Assembly: GCA_016720565.1 (NCBI GenBank)
Contig: JADKKJ010000011.1
Location: 496,001-560,000, forward strand
Direction: 5' to 3'
DNA length: 64,000 nucleotides
Source: Chitinophagaceae bacterium
GTDB lineage: Bacteria; Bacteroidota; Bacteroidia; Chitinophagales; Chitinophagaceae
Numbering within the stretch: position 1 is the first letter of the stretch; every line of letters begins with the position of its first letter. The notes beneath the pieces were generated by a model, which worked only from the letters and a program-made list of their open reading frames with translations, did not search any database and was not told the DNA's origin. The translations under genes and the position numbers were made by a program. Shown piece after piece: positions 52,900 to 61,002 of the stretch.

Positions 52900-53931
52900 A
52901 TGGCTGAAACACTGACAAGCACCCCCACTCTGACCGCAAAGGATTTTTCAACCGACCAGGAAGTTCGCTGGTGCCCCGGATGCGGGGATTATTCTATTCT
53001 GGCGCAGGTACAGAAAGTAATGCCTACACTGGGTATTCCTAAAGAAAACATAGTGATCGTTTCGGGTATCGGTTGCAGCAGCCGTTTTCCCTATTATATG
53101 AATACCTATGGAATGCACTCCATTCATGGACGCGCTACCGCAGTGGCTTCCGGGCTGAAAGCTTCCCGTCCGGAATTAAGTGTTTGGATCGTTACCGGTG
53201 ATGGGGATGGGTTAAGTATTGGAGGTAATCATACCATCCATTTACTCAGAAGGAATTTCGATGTAAATATTTTATTGTTCAATAATCAGATCTATGGATT
53301 GACCAAAGGCCAGTACTCTCCTACTTCAGAAGCATCTAAAGTAACCAAGAGTACCCCAATGGGGAGCATTGATCATCCATTTAATCCATTGGCCCTGGCA
53401 ATGGGAGCGGATGCAACTTTTGTGGCCCGTACCATGGACCGCGATCCCAAGCATTTGCAAACTTCACTGATCCGCTCGCATCAGCATAAGGGAGCCTCCT
53501 TCCTGGAGATCTACCAGAATTGCAACATCTTCAATGATGGCGCATTTGAGATCTTCACCGAAAAAGGAACCAAGGCCCAGGAAACATTATTCCTGGAGCA
53601 GGGACAACCCCTGTTGTTTGGTGCAAATAAAGAGAAAGGGATAAAACTGGATGGGTTCACCCCTAAAGTGGTAAATATCGGGGATGGCGTAAGCGCCGAT
53701 GATTGCTGGATACACGATGAAAAAGATATGTACAAAGCCCAGATATTGGTGCGCATGTTCGATGATCCAAAAATAGAAGGACACCTTCCACGTCCATTCG
53801 GGGTATTTTATGAAACCGACAGGCCCTGCTATGAAGAGGAAATGGCCCGTCAGTTGGAAGAGGCTAAAAGCAAGAAACCCGCAGATCTTAACAAGCTGCT
53901 GAGAGGTAACGAAGTTTGGGTGATCAGTTGA
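52900..53931 (+). CDS. korB: 2-oxoglutarate:ferredoxin oxidoreductase, beta subunit
   Basis: A 343-residue TPP-binding beta subunit of 2-oxoacid:ferredoxin oxidoreductase, which decarboxylates 2-oxoglutarate (or a related 2-oxoacid) to an acyl-CoA and reduces ferredoxin. It has the WCPGCGDY cluster/TPP region (Cys25, Cys28, with Cys59 as third) and the TPP motif GDGDGLSIGGNH (about 100-111). The alpha subunit usually lies directly upstream; here the neighbour is an S9 peptidase on the other strand, and no alpha subunit is in the window. A terminator follows. Confidence 0.93.
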   Translation: MAETLTSTPTLTAKDFSTDQEVRWCPGCGDYSILAQVQKVMPTLGIPKENIVIVSGIGCSSRFPYYMNTYGMHSIHGRATAVASGLKASRPELSVWIVTGDGDGLSIGGNHTIHLLRRNFDVNILLFNNQIYGLTKGQYSPTSEASKVTKSTPMGSIDHPFNPLALAMGADATFVARTMDRDPKHLQTSLIRSHQHKGASFLEIYQNCNIFNDGAFEIFTEKGTKAQETLFLEQGQPLLFGANKEKGIKLDGFTPKVVNIGDGVSADDCWIHDEKDMYKAQILVRMFDDPKIEGHLPRPFGVFYETDRPCYEEEMARQLEEAKSKKPADLNKLLRGNEVWVIS

Positions 53932-53951
53932 TCTGGGACATTAATATTCTG

Positions 53952-53982
53952 AAAGAGGAAGCATGGCTTCCTCTTTTTTTTT
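53952..53982 (+). terminator. Intrinsic terminator after korB
   Basis: Stem AAAGAGGAAGC / GCTTCCTCTTT with a 3-nt loop, followed by T-run. Confidence 0.9.
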
Positions 53983-54095
53983 ACCATTTATAATAATCCA
54001 TTATATTTAGAAAGATTATCATTGAAGGCTATGTCCGCCGCATGAACCCTCCGTTCCCTCTTTAATTTTTTCAGAACCGAAACAAAAACCAACTT

Positions 54096-55142
54096 ATGCC
54101 AACCTCACCGTTGCCAAAAGCGGCATTCATGGTGCTGCTTATCGTGGTCATTTCCGTGACCAGCTGGGAGCTTTACCTTAGAAACAAGGGGATGAAGATC
54201 TCCTATGATGATGGTAAAGAACTCTGGGCCGATAAACGAGCAAAGGTCTATCTCCCTTCCGACCAGGCCACTGTTTTCATCGGCTCTTCCCGAAACAAGT
54301 ATGATATTGATGCCCCTACCTGGAAAAAATTTACAGGTGAATCTATCGTTCAGCTGGCAATAGAAGGCACCAACCCTCTCCCCATTTTTGATGATCTGGC
54401 CAATGATAAAAATTTTAAGGGGAAACTAATGGTAGATGTGACCGAAGGTTTGTTCTTTTCATTAAGCCCTTATAATACAGGCGATCCTAAGGAAAAGGTC
54501 CAGTATTATAAAAAAAGAACCCCTTCGGAGAGATTCAGTTTTGAAGTGAATCATGTTTTAGAATCACAGCTTGTATTCCTCGATAAAGGCCATTATTCCC
54601 TGAACGCATTATTAGAGACTATTCGCCCCAAAAGCCGGCCAGGTGTTTTTGTGGAACCACTTTTCCCGGAAGATTTTGACCGCGTAGAATTCAGCCGCCA
54701 GGATTATATGACGCCCAGGTTCGAGTCGGATACCAATCTTCAAAACCAGGTAAAAGGTATCTGGAATTTTTTCAGAAGCATGAGCAAGGAAAAACCATTA
54801 GATGGTGCTCCGCTTGACTCAGTACTTGCAACGGTCAAGGCCAATGTAGACAAGATACAGGCACGTGGCGGGCAGGTGATCTTTGTAAGAACACCTTCCA
54901 GTGGCCCATTCTGGGCAGGCGAGCAGATGGGATTTCCCCGAGAGAAATACTGGGAAAGGATCTTAAGTACTACCGGATGTAAAGGAATACATTTTGCCGA
55001 TTATCCTGCAGTGGCCAACTTTCAATGCCCTGAGTTTTCCCATCTTAAACGAAGTGATGCGGTGATCTGGACCACTAACCTGGTCGAGATCCTGCAAAAA
55101 GAGAAAGGCTGGATGTTCTCACATATGCCCGCCAACAATTAA
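54096..55142 (+). CDS. SGNH-like protein paired with an MBOAT acyltransferase
   Basis: A 348-residue protein anchored by an N-terminal helix (about 8-24). It shows SGNH-like blocks: FIGSSRNKYD as block I and EFSHLKRSDA as the Asp/Ser-x2-His block near the C-terminus. It is 24 bp upstream of an MBOAT gene. This two-gene arrangement matches AlgI/AlgJ- or DltB/DltD-like pairs, in which the periplasmic SGNH partner moves acyl groups onto a polysaccharide. Which glycan is modified is unknown; several surface-glycan genes lie elsewhere in the window. Confidence 0.78.
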   Translation: MPTSPLPKAAFMVLLIVVISVTSWELYLRNKGMKISYDDGKELWADKRAKVYLPSDQATVFIGSSRNKYDIDAPTWKKFTGESIVQLAIEGTNPLPIFDDLANDKNFKGKLMVDVTEGLFFSLSPYNTGDPKEKVQYYKKRTPSERFSFEVNHVLESQLVFLDKGHYSLNALLETIRPKSRPGVFVEPLFPEDFDRVEFSRQDYMTPRFESDTNLQNQVKGIWNFFRSMSKEKPLDGAPLDSVLATVKANVDKIQARGGQVIFVRTPSSGPFWAGEQMGFPREKYWERILSTTGCKGIHFADYPAVANFQCPEFSHLKRSDAVIWTTNLVEILQKEKGWMFSHMPANN

Positions 55143-55166
55143 AAGTACCAACCACAACCAACTGCC

Positions 55167-56651
55167 ATGGTATTCAATTCATATACTTTTCTTGTATTCT
55201 TTATTATAGTTCTCACACTGCATAATCTTCCGTTTTTCAACTGGAAGACAAAAAAGATAAACCTGCTGCTTGCCAGTTATATATTCTATGCAGCCTGGAA
55301 CCCTCCTTTCATTTTATTGCTTTGGTTATCTACGGTGATCGATTATTTCGTAGGGCGTGCACTTTACCACCAGGAGAATAAAACAAAAAGAAAATTATTA
55401 CTGGTGGTCAGCCTCATCGGCAACCTCGGCATGCTTTGTTTCTTTAAATACGGCACTTTCTTACTGGAGAATTTCACTTACCTGGTAAATGCGATGGGTA
55501 TGGATTTTCATCCTGCCAAGCCCAATATTATTCTTCCGGCTGGTATATCCTTCTATACGTTCACTACCTTATGTTATACCGTGGATATGTACCAGAAGAA
55601 AAGTAAGCCGGTGGCCAAACTGCTTGACTTCTCTTTATTCGTTACATTTTTCCCTCACCTGGTCGCAGGTCCAATTGTCAGGCCGCCACAGCTGGTACCT
55701 CAATTTGAAACGCCCCGAAAAGCCACCCAGCACCAGCTTATGCAGGGTTTATTATTATTATCACTGGGATTATTTATGAAAGTGGTACTGGCAGACAGCA
55801 TGCTATCACAATCCGCCAATGCGGTATTTGGTTCACATGATAAATTAGCGACGCTGGATGCCTGGATGGGACTGCTTGCTTTTTCAGGACAGATATTTTT
55901 TGATTTCGCCGGTTATTCTACCTGTGCCATCGGAGTGGCTTCCTGTCTTGGTTTTGTTTTGCCGCATAACTTCCTTTATCCATACGGCGCCATTGGTTTC
56001 TCCGATTTCTGGAGAAGATGGCATATCACCTTATCTGCCTGGCTTCGGGATTACCTCTACATTCCATTGGGAGGAAACAGGAACGGTAAATACCGAACTT
56101 ATTTCAACCTGATGGCCACTATGCTGCTGGGCGGTTTATGGCATGGTGCCAGCTGGACCTTTGTAGTATGGGGAGCCCTTCATGGATTTTATTTATGGGT
56201 GGAAAAGATCGTGGCCGACTTCCGCCATGATAAAGTAAAAGCGATCGCTGTTACTCCTGCAGGAGAAGTGGGTGTATTAGGACCTGTACCGGAGATCTTC
56301 AAGAAAAAAACACTGACCAATTTCTTCCTGGCCCTTTTAACCTTTTTTCTCATCAATGTTACCTGGATATTCTTCCGCGCCCCTGATTTTACCTCGGCAT
56401 GGCGTATGCTCACTTCCATGTTCTCTTATGTACCAAATGGAGCCATGCTTCTGAGCACACTTAGCATGATCAAGATCACCGTGATCCTGATCGGTGTGGT
56501 AATAGCGCATTGGTTCATGAGAGATACTAAAGTACTTACGGTGGCTGAGAAAATGCCCTGGTGGTTACTGGGACTTATCTGGACGGTTATTGTATTGCTG
56601 CTGGTGCTTTCGCAGGAGAGTAGCAGTGCGTTTATTTATTTTCAATTCTAG
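55167..56651 (+). CDS. MBOAT family O-acyltransferase (AlgI/DltB-like)
   Basis: A 494-residue inner-membrane protein with about eleven helices. Diagnostic MBOAT parts are DFWRRWHITLSAWLRDYLYI and GGLWHGASWTFVVWG, where the His is catalytic. It transfers acyl groups across the membrane to a carrier or to the SGNH partner. A long cytoplasmic loop (about residues 355-385) precedes the last helices. The stop is followed after 8 bp by a heptamer repeat array. Confidence 0.93.
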   Translation: MVFNSYTFLVFFIIVLTLHNLPFFNWKTKKINLLLASYIFYAAWNPPFILLLWLSTVIDYFVGRALYHQENKTKRKLLLVVSLIGNLGMLCFFKYGTFLLENFTYLVNAMGMDFHPAKPNIILPAGISFYTFTTLCYTVDMYQKKSKPVAKLLDFSLFVTFFPHLVAGPIVRPPQLVPQFETPRKATQHQLMQGLLLLSLGLFMKVVLADSMLSQSANAVFGSHDKLATLDAWMGLLAFSGQIFFDFAGYSTCAIGVASCLGFVLPHNFLYPYGAIGFSDFWRRWHITLSAWLRDYLYIPLGGNRNGKYRTYFNLMATMLLGGLWHGASWTFVVWGALHGFYLWVEKIVADFRHDKVKAIAVTPAGEVGVLGPVPEIFKKKTLTNFFLALLTFFLINVTWIFFRAPDFTSAWRMLTSMFSYVPNGAMLLSTLSMIKITVILIGVVIAHWFMRDTKVLTVAEKMPWWLLGLIWTVIVLLLVLSQESSSAFIYFQF

Positions 56652-56659
56652 GGACAGAC

Positions 56660-56687
56660 ACTAGCTGCTAGCCGCTAGCTTCTAGCC
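56660..56687. repeat. Heptamer array, unit nCTAGCy
   Basis: Four exact 7-bp units ACTAGCT, GCTAGCC, GCTAGCT, TCTAGCC, starting 8 bp after the MBOAT stop. Confidence 0.85.
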
Positions 56688-56746
56688 TATCTGGCATAAA
56701 CAAAGATATCTGGAAATTGAATGGAGAATTGCGAAGCTTCTACCAC

Positions 56747-56781
56747 ACTAGCTAGCCGCTAGTAGCTAGCAGCTAGTGGCT
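56747..56781. repeat. Second heptamer array abutting the DUF420 stop
   Basis: Five 7-bp units ACTAGCT, AGCCGCT, AGTAGCT, AGCAGCT, AGTGGCT, ending on the stop codon of the DUF420 gene. Together with 56660-56687 it fills the gap between two convergent genes. Confidence 0.8.
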
Positions 56782-57362
56782 TAATAATAAGGGCTTATCA
56801 TCAAATAAACCACCACCCCCGTCACCGCCACATAAAACCAGATGGGCCAGGTAATGCGCGCGAGTTTTTTATGCTGTACGAAATCAGCAGTGAGGCCGCG
56901 GTAGGCAGTAAATAAAATAAAGGGGAGGATGATTCCCGCAAGAGGAATATGTGTTCCAAGCAGTACATAATAAATGATACGGCTTGTTCCGGCTGCTGTT
57001 TTCTCTTCCTCACTAAGAAGCCCATCATGGTTCATATCTCCAAACCTCGTTTCGCCGGCAAAAAGATGATGGCAGATGTAGCTAACTAAAAACAGGATCG
57101 AAAGAACCATCGCGAAGATCATGAGATTGCGATGCAGCAGGTACTTTCCTCCTTTCACAGCGACCAGTGCCAATAACAGCAGGATGGCTACCCCTGAATT
57201 CAGCATGGCATTCACCGCCGCGAAATAATGTACATCAAACCCCAGGTTCACATCCAGCTTGATGCGGCTTAAGAGTACTACTGCGGCAAATACGATCACA
57301 GAAAAACTGAAGATCAGTATGCGCGCCTTTTTATCGTTTTTTGTCCAGATGGCTTCTAACAT
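56781..57362 (-). CDS. DUF420 membrane protein with an EF-hand-like loop
   Basis: A 193-residue protein with about five helices, of the DUF420/CtaM-like family associated with cytochrome oxidase maturation. Conserved histidines (LHRNL near 77, CHHLF near 99, GTHIP near 138) fit the family. Between helices 3 and 4 is DMNHDGLLSEEE (residues 109-120), a canonical 12-residue EF-hand loop with Asp, Asn, Asp, Gly, Ser and Glu at positions 1, 3, 5, 6, 9, 12. It starts 1 bp after the SCO stop, so the two are one unit. Confidence 0.85.
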   Translation of the reverse strand: MLEAIWTKNDKKARILIFSFSVIVFAAVVLLSRIKLDVNLGFDVHYFAAVNAMLNSGVAILLLLALVAVKGGKYLLHRNLMIFAMVLSILFLVSYICHHLFAGETRFGDMNHDGLLSEEEKTAAGTSRIIYYVLLGTHIPLAGIILPFILFTAYRGLTADFVQHKKLARITWPIWFYVAVTGVVVYLMISPYY

Positions 57363-57363
57363 T

Positions 57364-58161
57364 TTAGTTTCTTTTACGCAGGATGAACAATAGCAAACCT
57401 ACTCCCAGGATGGCGCAAAGGAAAACAACGGCGATCAGCATAAGTTTATCTGCGAAGAAACTTTTTTCATGTTTTCCTTTTTCGAGAGTAAGCAGTATCA
57501 TATCTTCTGAAAGCTGGCCAAGGGAAGCTGTATCCAGTCCGTGATAATAACCACGCACATGACGGCTGCTGTCGATCAGCACAAAATGATCGGTATGTGC
57601 GAAATTGCTGTCAACGCCATTGCCATCTTCCACTGGTATCTTTATTTCTTTGAGTATAAGATCATAGATCTGTTTTTTATCTCCTGTAAGTAACCACCAC
57701 TGATCAGGGTTGATCTGGTATTTATCGGCCCAGAATTTCAGCCGATCGACCGAATCCCTTTCGGGGTCAATGCTGAATGAAAGGAACCGAAGATACTTAT
57801 TGGTGCGGTCGCCCACTTTCTGGCCATTGTTCAATGATTCAGCCATGCGCTTCATATTGCGGGTAAGGCCGGGGCAAATAGTAGGGCAATGGGTAAAAAA
57901 GAAATCGGCCACAATGATCTTCCCCTTCAGGCTATCCCAGGTAACGGTCTGGCCTTCCTGGTTGGTCAGTTTAAAATCACTGATCGTATGCCATATGGTA
58001 TCAGGTACTAGTTTATCCTTTTTCGTTACCATCACCACTGAATCCGGAAGGTAATGCCTTGGCATATGAATGGCATCTTCTGTCTTTTTCTGGAATACAA
58101 AGAAAAATGACAACGGAAGCACCAGGGCTACAAGTATTGCAAAAAGGGCGGTCTTATTCAA
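57364..58161 (-). CDS. SCO1/SenC family copper chaperone
   Basis: A 265-residue membrane-anchored thioredoxin-fold protein (N-terminal helix about 5-23; another hydrophobic helix at the C-terminus, about 240-260). The copper site is THCPTICPG (Cys92, Cys96), with a distal His in TDHFVLID. SCO proteins deliver copper to the CuA centre of subunit II, encoded in the same cluster. The C-terminal helix is an extra feature compared with typical SCO1. A terminator-like hairpin separates it from the subunit IV gene. Confidence 0.92.
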   Translation of the reverse strand: MNKTALFAILVALVLPLSFFFVFQKKTEDAIHMPRHYLPDSVVMVTKKDKLVPDTIWHTISDFKLTNQEGQTVTWDSLKGKIIVADFFFTHCPTICPGLTRNMKRMAESLNNGQKVGDRTNKYLRFLSFSIDPERDSVDRLKFWADKYQINPDQWWLLTGDKKQIYDLILKEIKIPVEDGNGVDSNFAHTDHFVLIDSSRHVRGYYHGLDTASLGQLSEDMILLTLEKGKHEKSFFADKLMLIAVVFLCAILGVGLLLFILRKRN

Positions 58162-58191
58162 AATGAAGAGTTGCTTTTACAGGTATATAAA

Positions 58192-58236
58192 AAAACCATT
58201 GAACCGGCCAGTACAAAAGGGCGGATCAATGGTTTT
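58192..58236 (-). terminator. Intrinsic terminator between subunit IV and SCO genes
   Basis: Stem AAAACCATTGA / TCAATGGTTTT (11 bp), followed on the minus strand by T7. It would end most oxidase transcripts after the subunit IV gene. Confidence 0.8.
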
Positions 58237-58254
58237 GTATGGAGTAAAATAAAA

Positions 58255-58713
58255 TTATTCTTTACCGCCCGCTTCACCTGCCTTGAACTCAGCAGGTGCC
58301 GGCTTGGTGCCATGCTCTGTTGGCATTGTGCTTTCTTTAAAATGCGGATCGTAATTATTACGAAGTGTTTTATAAGAATGCCCGTCATAAACGAACGCGA
58401 TGATGAACCAGATGAAAAGCATCAGAGGAACCACGATGGTCATGATCAGGTTTCTCACCTCGCTTCCCAGGTGCATAAATATTGATACGATATAATATGC
58501 TTTTGCCAGGGACAGAATGGTCACGGTACCTTTCAGCGCCAGTTTCCTGAAACCATCAGGAAGGTCAAGGGCATACATCAGGTAACCGATCGCCAGCTCC
58601 ACCACAGTGATAGCCAGTAATACCCAGAACGTTCTCCAGATCTTCTTTACATTCCCCTCATCCGGTGCATGGTGAAAAGTTACTTCCGGTGACATTTGAT
58701 GTTCCATACTCAT
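58255..58713 (-). CDS. Cytochrome c oxidase subunit IV family protein
   Basis: A 152-residue protein with three helices (about 27-48, 60-80, 88-110), as in prokaryotic COX4, plus a charged C-terminal tail rich in Pro, Ala and Glu. It follows the two subunit III genes and stabilises the oxidase complex. It is the last gene before the terminator at 58192-58236. Confidence 0.88.
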   Translation of the reverse strand: MSMEHQMSPEVTFHHAPDEGNVKKIWRTFWVLLAITVVELAIGYLMYALDLPDGFRKLALKGTVTILSLAKAYYIVSIFMHLGSEVRNLIMTIVVPLMLFIWFIIAFVYDGHSYKTLRNNYDPHFKESTMPTEHGTKPAPAEFKAGEAGGKE

Positions 58714-58731
58714 TTGAGACTCGTTTATAAT

Positions 58732-59469
58732 TTAAATAAGATAAAAACAAAGGAATACGAATACCCATACCAGGTCTACAAAGTGCCAGTACAGGCCCGC
58801 TTTTTCGATCATCAGGTAATGGCCTTTTCTATCGAAAGTGCCGTTCCATGCCATGATCAGCATAATGATATTTATGATCACTCCGGAAAACACGTGGAAA
58901 CCGTGGAAACCGGTGATACCAAAGAAATACCCTCCGAAAGCCACCGGACCAGGCGTTGTAACATGATGTCCATTATAATTCACCCCTTCCACAATGGCGC
59001 CCCATGGATTATGCCTCATGTTCTGTCCCCAGAGTTCCACTTTACCATTTACCAGCACTGCATGCTCGCCGGTAATAAGGTGATGCCATTCCCATGCCTG
59101 GCAACCAAGGAAGGCCAGTCCACCAATAATGGTCCAGAATAAATATTTTATAACACCAATACGATTGCCATGATGTCCTTCATGCACGGCAAGTACCATG
59201 GTCACCGAACTCATGATCAGGATAAAGGTCATGATACTCACGAACAATAATGGCGCTCCACCATGAATACCAGGTGCAGAATCGAACACATGGTTAGGGT
59301 TGGGCCAATAGTTCTGGCTGAAACGGATAGAGCCATAAGAGATAAGGAATGCCCCGAAAGTGAACGCGTCACTCATCAGGAAATACCACATCATCAATTT
59401 GCCGTACTCTACATTGAATGGGCTTTTACCTCCGCTCCACCATTTGGTTTGTACTGTTGCTGTTGACAT
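58732..59469 (-). CDS. ctaE: Cytochrome c oxidase subunit III
   Basis: A 245-residue heme-copper oxidase subunit III with seven helices. Family blocks are visible: FLMSDAFTFGAFLISY at the N-terminus, GITGFHGFHVFSGVIINI and AGLYWHFVDLVWVFVF at the C-terminus. An internal segment (about residues 120-155) appears as a soluble insertion rich in His and Asn. A shorter subunit III-type gene lies next to it. Confidence 0.9.
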   Translation of the reverse strand: MSTATVQTKWWSGGKSPFNVEYGKLMMWYFLMSDAFTFGAFLISYGSIRFSQNYWPNPNHVFDSAPGIHGGAPLLFVSIMTFILIMSSVTMVLAVHEGHHGNRIGVIKYLFWTIIGGLAFLGCQAWEWHHLITGEHAVLVNGKVELWGQNMRHNPWGAIVEGVNYNGHHVTTPGPVAFGGYFFGITGFHGFHVFSGVIINIIMLIMAWNGTFDRKGHYLMIEKAGLYWHFVDLVWVFVFLCFYLI

Positions 59470-59505
59470 AATTTATTAGTTCCGATTAATTATTCTATCC
59501 TTTTT

Positions 59506-60072
59506 TTAGCCGATGATCAAAAAGAAGATCAGCAGGTAAACCCATAACAGGTCTACAAAATGCCAGTAGGCCGAAGCCACTTCCAGCGAAACCGAACTGT
59601 AGATCTTTGTCCTGCTTACATACGCTTTTACAAAGATCACCAGCAGGGCAATGATACCGCCCAATACGTGAATGGCGTGAAGCCCAAAGATCACGTAAAG
59701 GAACTGGCCGGCGCCGCTACCGCGAAAAGTGATATTCTGCTTCCAGAGATCCTGGAAACCCAACCACTGCAGGGCGATAAAAGCCACTCCCAGTATTAAC
59801 GTTGCTGCCACCAGCATACGATATTTACTCATCTCCCGCTGCCTGAAAGAGCGTAAGGACCATTGTATCGTAAGGCTACTGAGCAGGATCACTGCTGTAG
59901 AGACCCAGAATACCACTGGGATATCGATCGATATCCAGTTTGTCTGGTTACTCTTTACAATGAAGGCACTGGTAAGACCAGCGAACATCATCAGTATACT
60001 TCCGATCGCTACCCACAAAGTGAACTTATGCGGGTGGATCCTTTTTTTCTGTTCTGTACTCACTATATCCAT
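59506..60072 (-). CDS. Second, shorter cytochrome c oxidase subunit III
   Basis: A 188-residue five-helix subunit III-type protein: KFTLWVAIGSILMMFAGL at the start, GLHAIHVLGGIIAL in the middle and SAYWHFVDLLWVYLL at the end. It lacks the first two helices of long subunit III. Tandem long and short subunit III genes occur in Bacteroidota oxidase clusters, so this is probably functional and not a fragment. Confidence 0.88.
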   Translation of the reverse strand: MDIVSTEQKKRIHPHKFTLWVAIGSILMMFAGLTSAFIVKSNQTNWISIDIPVVFWVSTAVILLSSLTIQWSLRSFRQREMSKYRMLVAATLILGVAFIALQWLGFQDLWKQNITFRGSGAGQFLYVIFGLHAIHVLGGIIALLVIFVKAYVSRTKIYSSVSLEVASAYWHFVDLLWVYLLIFFLIIG

Positions 60073-60092
60073 ATCTTATTAAAAGAGATCTA

Positions 60093-60974
60093 TCAAATTT
60101 TACTCAAAAGCATCGCCAGCAAGATCACCGGCAGATACATATAACTTCCAAACATCACTTTGCGGGCCGAACCCACATCCATTTTCCTGTACAGGTTCAC
60201 GCAACGGCTCACCATGAATACATTCGCCAGGATGATCAATACCACACTTATCTTACCCTTCATATCATCATAGGTGCACATACCTGTGAAATAAGGAGCA
60301 ATGGTCACCGGTACAAGCAACAGCGAATAGGCAATGGTCTGTATCGCTGTGAATTTCGTTGGTCCTTCTTCCGCAGGCAGCAGTTTGAAACCTACCGAAG
60401 AATAATCTTTATGCGCTACCCAGGCAATGGCCCAGAAATGGGGAAACTGCCAGAAGAACTGAAAGGCGAAAAGAATCCAGCCTCCCAATGCCAGGTCATT
60501 ATTTCCCGCGGCCCAGCCTATCAAACAGGGTAAGGCGCCCGGAATAGCTCCAGCCAGCACTGCGATTGAATTGATCTTCTTCAAAGGCGTGTAGATGAAT
60601 GCATAGAGAAATAAACTAAAAGCCGCCAGCCCAGCCGTCAACCAGTTGAAAAAAAATCCCATCATCCAAACTCCCAGTGCCCCGCTGATGATCGCAAAGG
60701 CCCAGCCTTCGGTCACCGACATTCTTCCTGCCGCAATGGGCCGGGAAGAGGTTCGTTTCATACGGGCATCCGTATCTTTTTCAACCACCTGATTGATGGC
60801 ATTGGCACTTCCAGTCACCAACATCCCGCTTACAAAGAGCAAGAGTATCATTTTCCAGATATCTATATAGGCATCTGAACCGGGGGCCAGCAAAAAACTG
60901 ATCACGCTGCTGAACACCACCATGATACTCAGCGAAAGCTTTATCAACGATAAATAATCCTTTATCTTATTCAT
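60093..60974 (-). CDS. ctaB: Protoheme IX farnesyltransferase
   Basis: A 293-residue UbiA-family prenyltransferase with about eight helices that turns heme B into heme O for the aa3 oxidase. The prenyl-diphosphate site ANAINQVVEKDTDARMKRT (residues about 59-77) and the second Asp region HKDYSSVGFKLLP are both present. It lies between subunit I and subunit III genes. The next enzyme, heme A synthase, is at 17166-18224. Confidence 0.95.
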   Translation of the reverse strand: MNKIKDYLSLIKLSLSIMVVFSSVISFLLAPGSDAYIDIWKMILLLFVSGMLVTGSANAINQVVEKDTDARMKRTSSRPIAAGRMSVTEGWAFAIISGALGVWMMGFFFNWLTAGLAAFSLFLYAFIYTPLKKINSIAVLAGAIPGALPCLIGWAAGNNDLALGGWILFAFQFFWQFPHFWAIAWVAHKDYSSVGFKLLPAEEGPTKFTAIQTIAYSLLLVPVTIAPYFTGMCTYDDMKGKISVVLIILANVFMVSRCVNLYRKMDVGSARKVMFGSYMYLPVILLAMLLSKI

Positions 60975-61002
60975 TCGCCTTCGCGTATTTTAAAGAACAA
61001 TT

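Noticed and set aside
59506..60072. Short subunit III gene as a pseudogene of the longer one
   Set aside because: It is an intact five-helix protein with its own start and stop, and the long/short pair is a known arrangement in oxidase clusters.
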